A stretch of DNA of 49,079 bases, from assembly GCA_002381565.1 (NCBI GenBank), contig DFWZ01000018.1, forward strand, positions 1 to 49,079. Reading direction: 5' to 3'. The stretch comes from Gallionella sp. UBA4121. Its GTDB lineage: Bacteria > Pseudomonadota > Gammaproteobacteria > Burkholderiales > Gallionellaceae. Below are positions 9,240 to 18,305 of the stretch, piece by piece. The position numbers and the translations under genes were made by a program. The stretch's first letter is position 1; each line of letters starts with the position of its first letter. The notes beneath the pieces were generated by a model that did not search any database, was not told where the DNA came from, and saw only the letters and a list, made by a program, of their open reading frames with translations.

Positions 9240-9983
9240 ATGGCTGATCTGAGGCTTATTTACGGTTTTCATGCCGTGACCTCACGCATACGCCAGAATC
9301 CGGACGGCGTGATGGAAATTTATCTGCAATCACAACGTCAGGATCAGCGCATGCGCGATCTGATCAAGCTTGCAGAAGTCAGCGGTGTGCGTGTCATTCC
9401 CGTGGACGGTGCGCGGCTGGATGGCATGGCCGGCGGCGCCCGGCATCAGGGCGTTGCGGCACGCGTGGATGCGGCGCAGCGCGTGCAGCATTTGTCTGAC
9501 GTGCTCGATACGCTCACAGAGCCTCCCTTGCTGCTGGTGTTGGATGGCATACAGGACCCGCATAATTTGGGAGCTTGTCTGCGCAGTGCAGATGCATTCG
9601 GCGTGCATGCGGTGATCGCGCCGAAGGACCGTGCGGTGGGTATCACGGCGACGGTTGAGAAGGTGGCCTGTGGTGCTGCGGAAACGGTGCCCTATATTAC
9701 GGTCACCAACCTGGCTCGTACCTTGCGTGAGTTGAAAGAGCAGGGTATCTGGGTGGTCGGTGCGGCAGGTGAGGCCAAACAGGACTTGCACAGTTTCAAG
9801 CATACCGGTGCGTTGGCTTTTGTGTTGGGTGCAGAAGGCGAGGGCCTGCGTCGTTTGACGATGGAAACCTGTGATGAGCTGGTGCGCATTCCTATGCTGG
9901 GCAGTGTGGAAAGCCTGAACGTGTCAGTGAGCACCGGTATCTGCCTGTTTGAGGCAAGACGGCAGAGAGCTGCGGGTAATTAA
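9240..9983 (+). CDS. rlmB: 23S rRNA (guanosine-2'-O)-methyltransferase RlmB
   Basis: A 247-residue SpoU/TrmH-type SPOUT methyltransferase that methylates G2251 in the 23S rRNA peptidyl-transferase loop in E. coli. An N-terminal substrate-binding domain (YGFHAVTSRIRQNP) precedes the knot domain with LDGIQDPHNLGACLRSADAF, VLGAEGEGLR and IPMLGSVESLNVSVSTG (motifs 1-3). The ATG one base after the rnr stop gives the normal N-terminus; the open frame extends further upstream into rnr but that part is a shadow. rnr-rlmB is a conserved pair. Confidence 0.97.
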   Translation: MADLRLIYGFHAVTSRIRQNPDGVMEIYLQSQRQDQRMRDLIKLAEVSGVRVIPVDGARLDGMAGGARHQGVAARVDAAQRVQHLSDVLDTLTEPPLLLVLDGIQDPHNLGACLRSADAFGVHAVIAPKDRAVGITATVEKVACGAAETVPYITVTNLARTLRELKEQGIWVVGAAGEAKQDLHSFKHTGALAFVLGAEGEGLRRLTMETCDELVRIPMLGSVESLNVSVSTGICLFEARRQRAAGN

Positions 9984-10176
9984 GCGACAGTCAGGTTGTC
10001 CCGGACAACGGTTTGCTGAGAAAACAGGTTTGTAACGAAGCAATTGGTTATTGCGCAGCCAGGTTGTTGTATTTGTGCAACAGCGGTTATGTGATTGAAG
10101 GATTGGGATAGAATGCCTGAGAAATCTCGCATTAAATCGATCTTTTAAGAACTCCAACAAATAAAAGGATGACATG

Positions 10177-11205
10177 ATGAATAAGAGCACAATGACAATT
10201 GCCTTGGCTGCCGCGCTGTTGAGCGTTTCCGCAGTACAGGCCAGTGAATTTTCCGGTGGACTGATCGGCGCCAAAGTGGGTTCAAATCGCTCAAACGTAA
10301 CGGGTTTCGATACCAAGCGCGCGACTACCTATGGCGCAGAAGCTGGTTATAACTGGGATGTAAACAGCTTGCTGCTGGGTGTGGATGGTTTTTTCGATCA
10401 CAACAATGCGGCGGATCATAATCCTGCACCGTACAGATACGGAAGCCGTGAATATGGTCTGGACTTCAAGCTTGGCCTGCCTGCCGGTAATTGGCTGCCT
10501 TACGCCAAACTGGGTTACGCACGCATCAATGCGAACGGTGCCGCCAGCGCATTTGGCGGTAATGGCGCACATATGGGGCTGGGTGTCGAATACAAGTTTG
10601 CGCCTCACTGGAGCCTGGCTGGTGAATACACTACATTCAGCGACAAAAACGCGGGCCTCAAGCTGACCAACAACAACCTTACTCTCGGTATCAATTACTA
10701 CTTTGACACGCCTTATGTTGCACCCGCTGTGGTGAAGGAAGAGGCTAAGGCTGTTCCGGCTCCCGCGCCCCAACCGGTTGTGGTGACACCGGAGCCAGTT
10801 CATAGGAAGGCGGTTTTTGCTGCTGATTCCTCTGCGGATTCTCTGTTCGATTTCGGCAAGGCGGACGTGAAACCTTCTGGTAAAGCGGCGATTGACAAGT
10901 TTACTACCGACCTTAAGGGTGCCGACTTTGAATCCATCAAGGTAACGGGGCACACTGACCGGATTGGTTCGCATGCCTACAACATGAAGCTTTCGACGCG
11001 CCGAGCCGAAGCTGTCAAGGCCTATATGGTTGAATCTGCAGGAATCCCGGCAGGCAAAATTGAGGCCACGGGTGTGGACGGATCATATCCCGTAACGAAG
11101 CCCGGTGAGTGTAAAGGCAATAAAAAAACCAAGAAACTTATCGCCTGCCTGGCACCTGATCGCCGCGTAGAAATCGAAGTTGCCGCTACGCGAACATCAA
11201 AATAG
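10177..11205 (+). CDS. OmpA-family outer membrane protein
   Basis: A 342-residue two-domain outer-membrane protein. The signal peptide (MTIALAAALLSVSAVQA) is cut about residue 22. An eight-stranded OmpA-type beta barrel spans about residues 23-180, with Gly/aromatic alternation and a final YYF-like strand, and a Pro/Val/Ala-rich hinge follows. The C-terminal OmpA peptidoglycan-binding domain (about 215-335) includes GHTDRIGSHAYNMKLSTRRA. The second of two adjacent ATGs is chosen because it lies 7 nt after AAGGA; the first is only 4 nt away. The 193-bp gap before it shows no gene. The terminator after it makes it monocistronic. Confidence 0.9.
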   Translation: MNKSTMTIALAAALLSVSAVQASEFSGGLIGAKVGSNRSNVTGFDTKRATTYGAEAGYNWDVNSLLLGVDGFFDHNNAADHNPAPYRYGSREYGLDFKLGLPAGNWLPYAKLGYARINANGAASAFGGNGAHMGLGVEYKFAPHWSLAGEYTTFSDKNAGLKLTNNNLTLGINYYFDTPYVAPAVVKEEAKAVPAPAPQPVVVTPEPVHRKAVFAADSSADSLFDFGKADVKPSGKAAIDKFTTDLKGADFESIKVTGHTDRIGSHAYNMKLSTRRAEAVKAYMVESAGIPAGKIEATGVDGSYPVTKPGECKGNKKTKKLIACLAPDRRVEIEVAATRTSK

Positions 11206-11229
11206 TTTAAGTAGTTTTAGTATGTTCTG

Positions 11230-11262
11230 AAAAAAACGGGCTGATATCAGCCCGTTTTTTTT
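11230..11262. terminator. Strong, symmetric terminator
   Basis: AACGGGCTGA and TCAGCCCGTT pair around TA, flanked by six A on the left and eight T on the right, so it could work in both directions. It ends the OmpA-like gene. Confidence 0.92.
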
Positions 11263-11335
11263 GTAGCAGCGCAAGCGTATATTTCACTGCGTAAATGGAA
11301 TAAAATGCGCGCCCATAATGGATTTCTGTATAAAT

Positions 11336-12940
11336 ATGAAACTTGCAATTGCACAAATCAACTGTGTGCTGGGTGATCTGGCAGGAAATTCTGCAAAAAT
11401 CCTGCGCTATGCCGAAGATGCCAGGCTCGCCGGTGCGCAGCTGATGTTGACGCCTGAGTTGAGTCTGTGTGGTTATCCGCCGGAAGATTTGCTGCTGCGC
11501 GAAGGATTTTTGCAGGCTTGTCGGGCGGCTTTGAGCGATCTGGCAAGCAAGATTTCCGGTATTTCTGTGATCGTGGGGCATCCTCATGAACTGGATGGAA
11601 AACGTTACAACGCGGCATCATTGTTGCGTGATGGGCAGGTGGTCGCGACTTATCACAAGCATTTCCTGCCTAATTACTCGGTATTCGATGAGGAGCGTTA
11701 TTTCGAGCGCGGTGTGGCGCCGCTGGTATTCGAATTGGCTGGCATTCGATTTGGTGTCAATATTTGCGAGGATGTGTGGGAGCCTGCGGCGGCACGACTG
11801 GCAAGGAATGCGGGCGCACAGGTCTTGTTGATATTGAATGCCTCGCCCTATGCTGTCAACAAACAGGCATCGCGTTATGGCACCCTGCGTCAGCGTATCA
11901 TCGAAACAGGCCTGCCGGTCGTGTATGCCAACATGGTGGGTGGTCAGGACGAACTGGTTTTTGACGGTGGTTCTTTTGCGATGGATGGTTCAGGTAGATT
12001 GACTGCGCAGAGTGTAGCTTTTGCAGAAGAGTTGTCTGTGCTGGAGCTATCCGTTGACGCCGTACCCGTCGGGAAAGTATGCGAGTTACCTGGGCTGGAA
12101 GCCGGTATTTATCGCGCCCTGTGTCTGGGGTTAAAGGATTATATCGGCAAGAATGCTTTTTCGGGTGTTTTGCTGGGTTTGTCCGGCGGCATCGATTCAG
12201 CCTTGACACTTGCCGTCGCAGTCGACGCACTGGGCGCAGATAAGGTACATGCGGTCATGATGCCGTCACCCTATACCGCAGAAATCAGTCTGGATGACGC
12301 GCGCGAAATGGTGAAGATACTCGGCGTGCAATATGATGAATTTTTTATCGAGCCGATATTGCAAGGCTATCTCGCGACGCTAAAGGCAAGTTTTGCAGGA
12401 CATGCAGAAGATACCACCGAAGAGAATCTGCAGGCGCGCATCCGCGGAACTTTGCTGATGGCCTTGTCAAACAAGTTAGGATCGCTGGTGCTGACTACCG
12501 GCAATAAGTCGGAAATGAGTGTTGGTTATGCCACCTTGTATGGCGACATGGCGGGCGGATTTTCGGTGCTGAAGGATGTGGGAAAAATGCTGGTGTACCG
12601 TTTAGCGCGTTATCGCAACACCTTGAATTACGTGATTCCAGATCGTATCATTACGCGTGCGCCTAGTGCCGAATTGCGCCCCGACCAGACAGATCAGGAT
12701 AATTTGCCGCCTTACGAAGTGCTGGATGCCATCATGGAATGTTATGTGGAAAGGAATTTGTCCATTCCTGATATTATTGCGTCAGGTTATACGGAAGCAG
12801 ATGTGCGTCGCGTTGTTCATTTGATACGAGGCAGCGAATACAAGCGCCGGCAGTCAGCGGTTGGCGTGCGCATTACCGAACGCGGCTATGGCAAGGATTG
12901 GCGTTATCCCATTACCGTACGCTATCAGGATGGTTTCTGA
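11336..12940 (+). CDS. nadE: Glutamine-dependent NAD(+) synthetase
   Basis: A 534-residue two-domain enzyme making NAD from nicotinate adenine dinucleotide with glutamine as ammonia donor. The N-terminal nitrilase-like glutaminase has the Glu-Lys-Cys triad at E41 (LTPELSLCGYPPED), K108 (YHKHFLPNY) and C144 (VNICEDVWEP). The C-terminal synthetase domain has the PP-loop LSGGIDSALTLAVAVDALG and TGNKSEMSVGYATLYGDMAGG. The ATG at 11336 gives the family-typical MKLAIAQIN start; an ATG 18 nt earlier is possible, and neither has a clear ribosome-binding site. Confidence 0.96.
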   Translation: MKLAIAQINCVLGDLAGNSAKILRYAEDARLAGAQLMLTPELSLCGYPPEDLLLREGFLQACRAALSDLASKISGISVIVGHPHELDGKRYNAASLLRDGQVVATYHKHFLPNYSVFDEERYFERGVAPLVFELAGIRFGVNICEDVWEPAAARLARNAGAQVLLILNASPYAVNKQASRYGTLRQRIIETGLPVVYANMVGGQDELVFDGGSFAMDGSGRLTAQSVAFAEELSVLELSVDAVPVGKVCELPGLEAGIYRALCLGLKDYIGKNAFSGVLLGLSGGIDSALTLAVAVDALGADKVHAVMMPSPYTAEISLDDAREMVKILGVQYDEFFIEPILQGYLATLKASFAGHAEDTTEENLQARIRGTLLMALSNKLGSLVLTTGNKSEMSVGYATLYGDMAGGFSVLKDVGKMLVYRLARYRNTLNYVIPDRIITRAPSAELRPDQTDQDNLPPYEVLDAIMECYVERNLSIPDIIASGYTEADVRRVVHLIRGSEYKRRQSAVGVRITERGYGKDWRYPITVRYQDGF

Positions 12941-13044
12941 TTGATCGGATTTTTATCGGTCGCATGTTTTGGGTGCAACGTAGCTGGTATGACTAAGGAA
13001 ATAAATCTCTGGCTCCCTGCCTTCCTTTCGGCTGCAATATTTGC

Positions 13045-13050
13045 TATACT
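13045..13050 (+). promoter_or_regulatory. Extended -10 box before rimP
   Basis: TGCTATACT: a TATACT -10 box with the upstream TGn extension. No convincing -35 box is present. A start near 13057 would place the leader hairpin at 13067-13090 at the very 5' end of the rimP-nusA-infB transcript. Confidence 0.45.
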
Positions 13051-13066
13051 CTGAAAGGTTTACAGA

Positions 13067-13090
13067 TGGGCTTAGTGCCCGTTTTTTATT
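13067..13090 (+). promoter_or_regulatory. Leader hairpin with T-run before rimP
   Basis: TGGGC and GCCCG pair around TTAGT, followed by TTTTTTATTT. It looks like a weak intrinsic terminator in the operon leader, consistent with attenuation or antitermination. As the operon encodes NusA, autoregulation is possible but not shown. Confidence 0.5.
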
Positions 13091-13104
13091 TGTGGGTCGC
13101 AATC

Positions 13105-13530
13105 ATGGATGTTGTAAAGCTGGTAGAAAAGACGGTCGGCGGTTTGGGCTATGAGTTGGTGGATGTTGAGCGCTCTGGGCGCGGCCTGTTGCGCGTGTTC
13201 ATCGACAAGCCGGAAGGGATTGCCGTGGAAGATTGTCAGGTGGTCAGCAATCAGTTGACCAGGCTTTTTACCGTCGAAAACATTGATTATGACCGGCTTG
13301 AGGTTTCTTCGCCGGGGCTGGATAGAGCGCTCAAGAAAGAGGCCGATTTCATCCGCTTCGCTGGCCAGAAGGCGCAGATCAAGTTGCGTATGCCGATCGC
13401 TGCCCGCAAGAATTTCATCGGAATAATCGGAGATATCCGCGAAGGTGTGTTGCAGATGGATGTGGATGGCGTTCAGGTCGAAATTGAGCTGGCTAATGTT
13501 GACAAGGCACGTTTAGTGCCGACTTTTTAG
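13105..13530 (+). CDS. rimP: Ribosome maturation factor RimP
   Basis: A 141-residue factor for 30S subunit assembly. The N-terminal alpha/beta domain (MDVVKLVEKTVGGLGYELVDVE) and C-terminal SH3-like domain (FAGQKAQIKLRMP) are visible, as is the motif VSSPGLDRALKKEADF. The ATG at 13105 gives the usual N-terminus; an upstream in-frame ATG lies inside the leader hairpin and is rejected. It heads the rimP-nusA-infB operon. A second hairpin with T-run covers its last codons. Confidence 0.96.
   Translation: MDVVKLVEKTVGGLGYELVDVERSGRGLLRVFIDKPEGIAVEDCQVVSNQLTRLFTVENIDYDRLEVSSPGLDRALKKEADFIRFAGQKAQIKLRMPIAARKNFIGIIGDIREGVLQMDVDGVQVEIELANVDKARLVPTF
13506..13529 (+). terminator. Terminator-like hairpin over the rimP stop codon
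   Basis: GGCAC, loop GTTTA, GTGCC, then GACTTTTTAG; the T-run includes the stop codon. The stem is short (5 bp), so it is probably partial. It shares the core TTAGTGCC with the leader hairpin at 13067-13090. Confidence 0.45.
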
Positions 13531-13573
13531 AATTTAATGCTTGTCGCTGACAGGCGAATAGCCGGAGAATGGT

Positions 13574-15046
13574 ATGAGTCGTGAAGTTTTGTTGCTGGTA
13601 GATGCGTTGTCTCGTGAAAAGAATGTGGACAAGGAGGTCGTGTTTGCTGCGCTGGAATCCGCGCTGGCATCGGCTACCAAGAAGCGCTTTGAAGATGAGG
13701 CAGATGTGCGCGTCGAGATCGATCGCAATACGGGTGAGTTTGAATCTTTCCGTCGCTGGGAAGTGATGGACGACGAAACTTTTGAGACGCCTGATTTGCA
13801 CATCAAACTGGAAGAGGCTCAAAAGCGTGACCCGAATGTGCAGTTGGGTGAGTTTATCGAAGAACCGCTGGAGTCAATTGACTTCGGGCGTATTGGCGCG
13901 CAGGCGGCCAAGCAGGTAATCTTCCAGAAGATCCGTGATGCTGAACGCGAGCAGATTTTGGCTGATTTTATGGATCGCAAGGAGCATTTGGTTTCCGGTA
14001 CGGTCAAGCGTCTGGAGCGGGGTAGTGCGATTATTGAATTCGGCAAGATCGAAGCGTTGCTGCCGCGTGATCAGATGATCCCAAAAGAAAATATGCGCAT
14101 TGGTGATCGTGTCAGGGCGCATTTGTTGCGCGTTGATCGCGGTCCGCGTGGACCCCAGGTGATCTTGTCCCGTACTTCGACGGATTTGCTGGTCAAGTTG
14201 TTTGAGCTTGAAGTCCCCGAAATTGAAGAGAATTTGCTGGAAATCGTCGGTGCTGCACGCGATCCCGGTTCTCGTGCAAAAATTGCCGTGCAATCGCATG
14301 ATCAGCGCATTGACCCTATTGGCACCTGTGTGGGTATGCGAGGTTCCCGCGTGCAAAGCGTCACCAACGAACTGGCTGGCGAGCGCGTGGATATTATTTT
14401 GTGGTCGGAGGATCCTGCTACGTACGTGATCAATTCCCTGGCGCCGGCAGAAGTGTCCAGCATTGTGGTGGACGAAGATCGTCACAGCATGGATGTGGTG
14501 GTTGAGGAAGAGAATCTGGCGCAGGCGATTGGCCGTGGTGGTCAGAACGTTCGCCTGGCGAGTGAGATGACCGGATGGGAACTCAATATCATGACGGTCG
14601 AGCAGGCTCAGGAGAAGCATGATCAGGAGTTTGTAAAGACTCGCGCGATTTTCATGGAGAAGCTGGACGTCGATGAGGAAGTCGCCGATATCTTGGTGCA
14701 GGAAGGTTTTGCTACGCTCGAAGAGGTGGCTTACGTGCCGGTGGAAGAAATGCTGGAAATCGAGACATTCGACGAGGCGACTATCACCGAATTGCGTAGC
14801 CGTGCCAGAAATGCCTTGTTGAACGCGGCTCTGGTTAAGGAAGAGAGGCTGGAGCACGGCATTGATGATTTGCTCAAGCTGGACGGAATGAATGATGAGC
14901 TTGCTCGTGTATTGGCCGCAAAAGGCGTGAGCACGCAAGAGCAATTGGCTGATCTGGATGTCGATGAACTGGTGGAATTGTCCGGTCTGGAGACCGACAA
15001 GGCAAACGCGCTGATTATGGCGGCGCGTGCGCCCTGGTTTCTGTAG
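13574..15046 (+). CDS. nusA: Transcription termination/antitermination factor NusA
   Basis: A 490-residue RNA-polymerase-binding factor that promotes pausing, intrinsic termination and, with other Nus proteins, antitermination. The N-terminal polymerase-binding domain (residues 1-125) precedes an S1 domain (GTVKRLERGSAIIEFGKIEALLP) and two KH domains with GTCVGMRGSRVQSVTNEL and IGRGGQNVRLASEM. Two C-terminal acidic repeats with helix-hairpin-helix character (EEVAYVPVEEML, EQLADLDVDELVELSG) follow. Length and domain order match the proteobacterial form. It lies between rimP and infB. Confidence 0.97.
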   Translation: MSREVLLLVDALSREKNVDKEVVFAALESALASATKKRFEDEADVRVEIDRNTGEFESFRRWEVMDDETFETPDLHIKLEEAQKRDPNVQLGEFIEEPLESIDFGRIGAQAAKQVIFQKIRDAEREQILADFMDRKEHLVSGTVKRLERGSAIIEFGKIEALLPRDQMIPKENMRIGDRVRAHLLRVDRGPRGPQVILSRTSTDLLVKLFELEVPEIEENLLEIVGAARDPGSRAKIAVQSHDQRIDPIGTCVGMRGSRVQSVTNELAGERVDIILWSEDPATYVINSLAPAEVSSIVVDEDRHSMDVVVEEENLAQAIGRGGQNVRLASEMTGWELNIMTVEQAQEKHDQEFVKTRAIFMEKLDVDEEVADILVQEGFATLEEVAYVPVEEMLEIETFDEATITELRSRARNALLNAALVKEERLEHGIDDLLKLDGMNDELARVLAAKGVSTQEQLADLDVDELVELSGLETDKANALIMAARAPWFL

Positions 15047-15120
15047 TTTAAAGGCGGACGAATTATCACGCACCAGGCTGGCGGCACTGGAATTTGCCGC
15101 AGGATTTTGATAGCGTGTTT

Positions 15121-15206
15121 GTGAGTTATTGCCCACTGGGTAATATCCCTGCGAGAATCATTTGCGAGTTATTGCCTGCTAGGCGATATTCCAGTGAGAA
15201 TAATTT
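15121..15206 (+). repeat. Tandem 43-bp repeat, each with a 7-bp hairpin, in the nusA-infB gap
   Basis: Two imperfect 43-bp copies lie head to tail (15121-15163 and 15164-15206), about three-quarters identical. Each contains a hairpin: ATTGCCC-ACT-GGGTAAT at 15128-15144 and ATTGCCT-GCT-AGGCGAT at 15171-15187. The changes between copies keep the pairing (C-G to T-A, G-T to G-C). A further hairpin GCGGCA/TGCCGC lies at 15081-15100. The whole 214-bp gap to infB is otherwise non-coding. Confidence 0.75.
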
Positions 15207-15260
15207 GCATTGTCGGGACGGCATTTTTGCCATGCCCGTTGGAGTTGTTAAAGGATGGTA

Positions 15261-17933
15261 ATGGGAAAATTAGACGTAACACAATTTGCGGCCGAGCTGG
15301 GTCTGACGGTGGCTTTGTTGCTGGAGCAGTTGCATGCAGCGGGGGGCACTCAAACAGATGCAGCAGATGCGGTATCTGAAAAGGATAAGGCGCAGTTGCT
15401 AGAACATTTGCGTCAGGCGCACGGTGCTGACCATGCCGCCAAAAAAATAACGCTTACTCGTCGCGAAACCACGGAAATTCAGAGTTCAGACAGGTCCGGG
15501 CGTGCACGTACCATCCAGGTGGAGGTGCGCAAGCGTCGTATCGTCGCGCCCATGTCTATTGAATCTGTTCAGGCTGCCGCCCCGGTGGTGTTAACCAGCG
15601 CTGAGCAAATTAAGGTTCTGGGCAGTGATCAAATGGTCGCTCGCGAACAAGAGGCGCGATTGCAGGCCGAGCTGGCCGCGCGTCAGGAAGCGGAATTGTT
15701 GGCCCGTCAGGCATTTAATAAGCGCCGCGCGGAAAAGCTGGCTCAGCCAGAAGTGCCTGCTGTGAAGCCGGTAGCTCAAGTCAAGGGTGAAGCGACAGCC
15801 GAAGTCGTGGCAGAAGCGGCCCATGCAGTTGCAGATTCGACTCAGGCAGCGGCGTCAGTTGTGTCGGTTGCAGAAAAGCCGTCCGCAGGTCATGAAAAGG
15901 CCGCGCAGGGTACGTTGCATAAACCGGCAGTACGCCCTGGCGATAAGGTCGAAAGGCCGGACAGAAAGCCCAAGGTCGAGGTAAAAGCCGCGCCTGCTGC
16001 ACGTGAGGATAAATCGGGCAAGCGAGTGCCTGCCAAAACGACAACACGTGTACCGCCCAAAACGACAACCAAGGAAAAGTCCTGGGCGATGCCGGTTCGT
16101 GCGCCAAAACATGGCAGGCATGGCAAGCATATGGTTGACGAAGCGGCTCACGCCTTTACACTGCCGACTGAAGCTGTGGTGCGTGAAGTGGCTGTTCCAG
16201 AGACGATCGTCGTCGCCGAACTGGCGCAAAAGCTGTCTGTCAAAGCGGTCGAAGTCATCAAGGTGCTGATGAAGCTGGGTATGATGGTGACCATCAATCA
16301 GGTGCTGGATCAGGAAACGGCCATGATCGTGGTGGAAGAGTTGGGCCACGTTGCCAAAGCGGCAAAGCTGGACGATCCTGATGCGTATTTGATGGATGAT
16401 GAAGTGCATCATGATGTGGAACCTGAGCCTCGTGCACCTGTCGTGACTGTGATGGGTCACGTCGATCACGGCAAGACGTCCTTGCTCGATTATATCCGCC
16501 GCACCCGTGTGGTGTCGGGCGAAGCGGGTGGCATTACCCAGCATATCGGTGCCTATCACGTCGAAACACCGCGTGGCATGGTTTCATTCCTCGACACGCC
16601 GGGTCACGAGGCATTTACTGCCATGCGTGCACGGGGCGCCAAGGCAACCGACATCGTGATTCTGGTGGTGGCGGCGGATGATGGCGTGATGCCTCAGACT
16701 AAAGAGGCGATCGCACATGCCAGAGCGGGTAACGTGCCGCTGGTGGTGGCCATTACCAAAGTTGACAAGGCCGATGCCAATATTGAACGCGTCAAGCAGG
16801 AACTGGTATCCGAGGGTGTGGTTCCTGAAGATTGGGGCGGGGACTCGATGTTTGTCGAAGTCTCTTCCAAATCGGGTCAGGGTATCGACCAGTTGCTCGA
16901 AGCAGTATTGCTGCAGGCTGAACTGATGGAATTGAAAGCGCCGCGTGCATGCAATGCCAAGGGTCTGGTCATCGAAGCGCGTCTGGACAAGGGTAAAGGC
17001 CCGGTTGCGACGGTGCTGATTCAGTCAGGTACGATGAAGCGGGGCGATGCGGTGTTGATCGGATCGGTATTCGGCAGAGTTCGCGCCATGCTGGATGAAA
17101 ATGGCAAGAGCGTACTTGAGGCGGGCCCGTCCATTCCTGTTGAAATTCAGGGTCTGTCGGAAGTGCCTGAGGCGGGTGAAGCGCTGATGGTGCTGTCCGA
17201 CGAAAAACGTGCGCGTGAAATCGCCTTGTTCCGTCAGGGTAAGTATCGTGGCGTCAAGCTGGCTCAGCAGCAGGCGGCCAAGCTGGAAAACATGTTCGAT
17301 CATATGGCCGAGGGTGAAGTGCGTACCCTGTCAGTGATAGTCAAGTCTGACGTGCAAGGTTCTGCCGAGGCAATTGCGCAAACGCTGCAAAAACTCTCTA
17401 CCGATGAGGTCAAGGTTAATTTGATACACAGCGGTGTCGGCTCGATCAATGAGTCTGATATTAATCTGGCCCTGGCTTCCAAGGCTGTTTTGATCGGTTT
17501 CAACACACGTACCGATGCGCCGGCACGCAAACTTGCCGAATCATGCGGCGTCGAGATACGCAACTACAGCGTTATTTACGCGATGGCGGATGATATCAAG
17601 ATTGCCTTGTCCGGCATGCTGGCACCCGAGAAGAAGGAAAGCATCCTGGGTCTGGTCGAAGTGCGTCAGGTCTTTGTCGTCTCGAAGATTGGTACCATTG
17701 CCGGTTGTATGGTGCTTGAAGGTGTTGTCAAACGCGGTTGCAAGGTTCGCGTGATGCGTGGCAATGAAATGGTGCATGAAGGTGAGCTGGATTCACTCAA
17801 GCGCTTTAAGGATGACGTGAAAGAGGTGCGTTCGAATTTTGAATGCGGTTTGTCAGTCAAGAATTTCAATGACCTTCAGGTCGGCGACAAGCTTGAAGCC
17901 TATGAAATCGTTGAGGTTGCGCGTACCCTGTAA
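15261..17933 (+). CDS. infB: Translation initiation factor IF-2
   Basis: An 890-residue GTPase that places initiator tRNA on the 30S subunit and joins the subunits. An IF2N subdomain at the very N-terminus (KLDVTQFAAELGL) is followed by a long Ala/Lys/Val-rich linker (about 60-290) and a second IF2N region (IVVAELAQKLSVKAVEVIKVLMKLG). The G domain has GHVDHGKTSLLD, DTPGHEAF and TKVDKAD; the beta-barrel and C1/C2 domains complete it. ATG at 15261 is chosen since AAGGA lies 5 nt upstream; the ATG at 15255 overlaps that site. Confidence 0.96.
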   Translation: MGKLDVTQFAAELGLTVALLLEQLHAAGGTQTDAADAVSEKDKAQLLEHLRQAHGADHAAKKITLTRRETTEIQSSDRSGRARTIQVEVRKRRIVAPMSIESVQAAAPVVLTSAEQIKVLGSDQMVAREQEARLQAELAARQEAELLARQAFNKRRAEKLAQPEVPAVKPVAQVKGEATAEVVAEAAHAVADSTQAAASVVSVAEKPSAGHEKAAQGTLHKPAVRPGDKVERPDRKPKVEVKAAPAAREDKSGKRVPAKTTTRVPPKTTTKEKSWAMPVRAPKHGRHGKHMVDEAAHAFTLPTEAVVREVAVPETIVVAELAQKLSVKAVEVIKVLMKLGMMVTINQVLDQETAMIVVEELGHVAKAAKLDDPDAYLMDDEVHHDVEPEPRAPVVTVMGHVDHGKTSLLDYIRRTRVVSGEAGGITQHIGAYHVETPRGMVSFLDTPGHEAFTAMRARGAKATDIVILVVAADDGVMPQTKEAIAHARAGNVPLVVAITKVDKADANIERVKQELVSEGVVPEDWGGDSMFVEVSSKSGQGIDQLLEAVLLQAELMELKAPRACNAKGLVIEARLDKGKGPVATVLIQSGTMKRGDAVLIGSVFGRVRAMLDENGKSVLEAGPSIPVEIQGLSEVPEAGEALMVLSDEKRAREIALFRQGKYRGVKLAQQQAAKLENMFDHMAEGEVRTLSVIVKSDVQGSAEAIAQTLQKLSTDEVKVNLIHSGVGSINESDINLALASKAVLIGFNTRTDAPARKLAESCGVEIRNYSVIYAMADDIKIALSGMLAPEKKESILGLVEVRQVFVVSKIGTIAGCMVLEGVVKRGCKVRVMRGNEMVHEGELDSLKRFKDDVKEVRSNFECGLSVKNFNDLQVGDKLEAYEIVEVARTL

Positions 17934-18298
17934 TGGCTAACTTTGCGAGAACAGAACGAGTCGGGCAGCAAATTCAGCGTGAAATCGCCGAGTTGGTTCG
18001 CCTGGAAATCAACGATCCGCGTGTGCGGCTGGTGACAATTACCGGCGTTGAAGTGGCGGGTGATTATTCGCATGCCAAGGTATTCTTCACGCGCCTGGAT
18101 GGTAAGCATGAAGAGGCGCAAGAGGGGCTGGATCGCGCCGCGGGTTTTTTGCGCAGCCGCCTGGCGCACAGCATCAAGCTGCGCATCATGCCGCAGTTGC
18201 ATTTTGTGTTTGACTCATCGGTCGAACGCGGCAGTCACTTGTCCCAACTCATCGATAAGGCTGTCGCCAGCGATTTTCATCTTGACGAAGAAAAGTAA
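17933..18298 (+). CDS. rbfA: 30S ribosome-binding factor RbfA
   Basis: A 121-residue single KH-like domain protein needed for late 30S maturation, 16S 5'-end processing and cold adaptation. Recognisable features are FARTERVGQQIQREIAELV, the conserved NDPRVRLVTITGVEV and the C-terminal MPQLHFVFDSSVERG. It overlaps the infB stop by one base (TAATG), implying coupled translation. Confidence 0.97.
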   Translation: MANFARTERVGQQIQREIAELVRLEINDPRVRLVTITGVEVAGDYSHAKVFFTRLDGKHEEAQEGLDRAAGFLRSRLAHSIKLRIMPQLHFVFDSSVERGSHLSQLIDKAVASDFHLDEEK

Positions 18299-18305
18299 TT
18301 TTCAA

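Noticed and set aside
13874..15136. 420-codon reverse frame opposite nusA
   Set aside because: It mirrors the well-supported nusA coding frame; its length reflects codon bias of the sense gene, and the protein is composition-driven.
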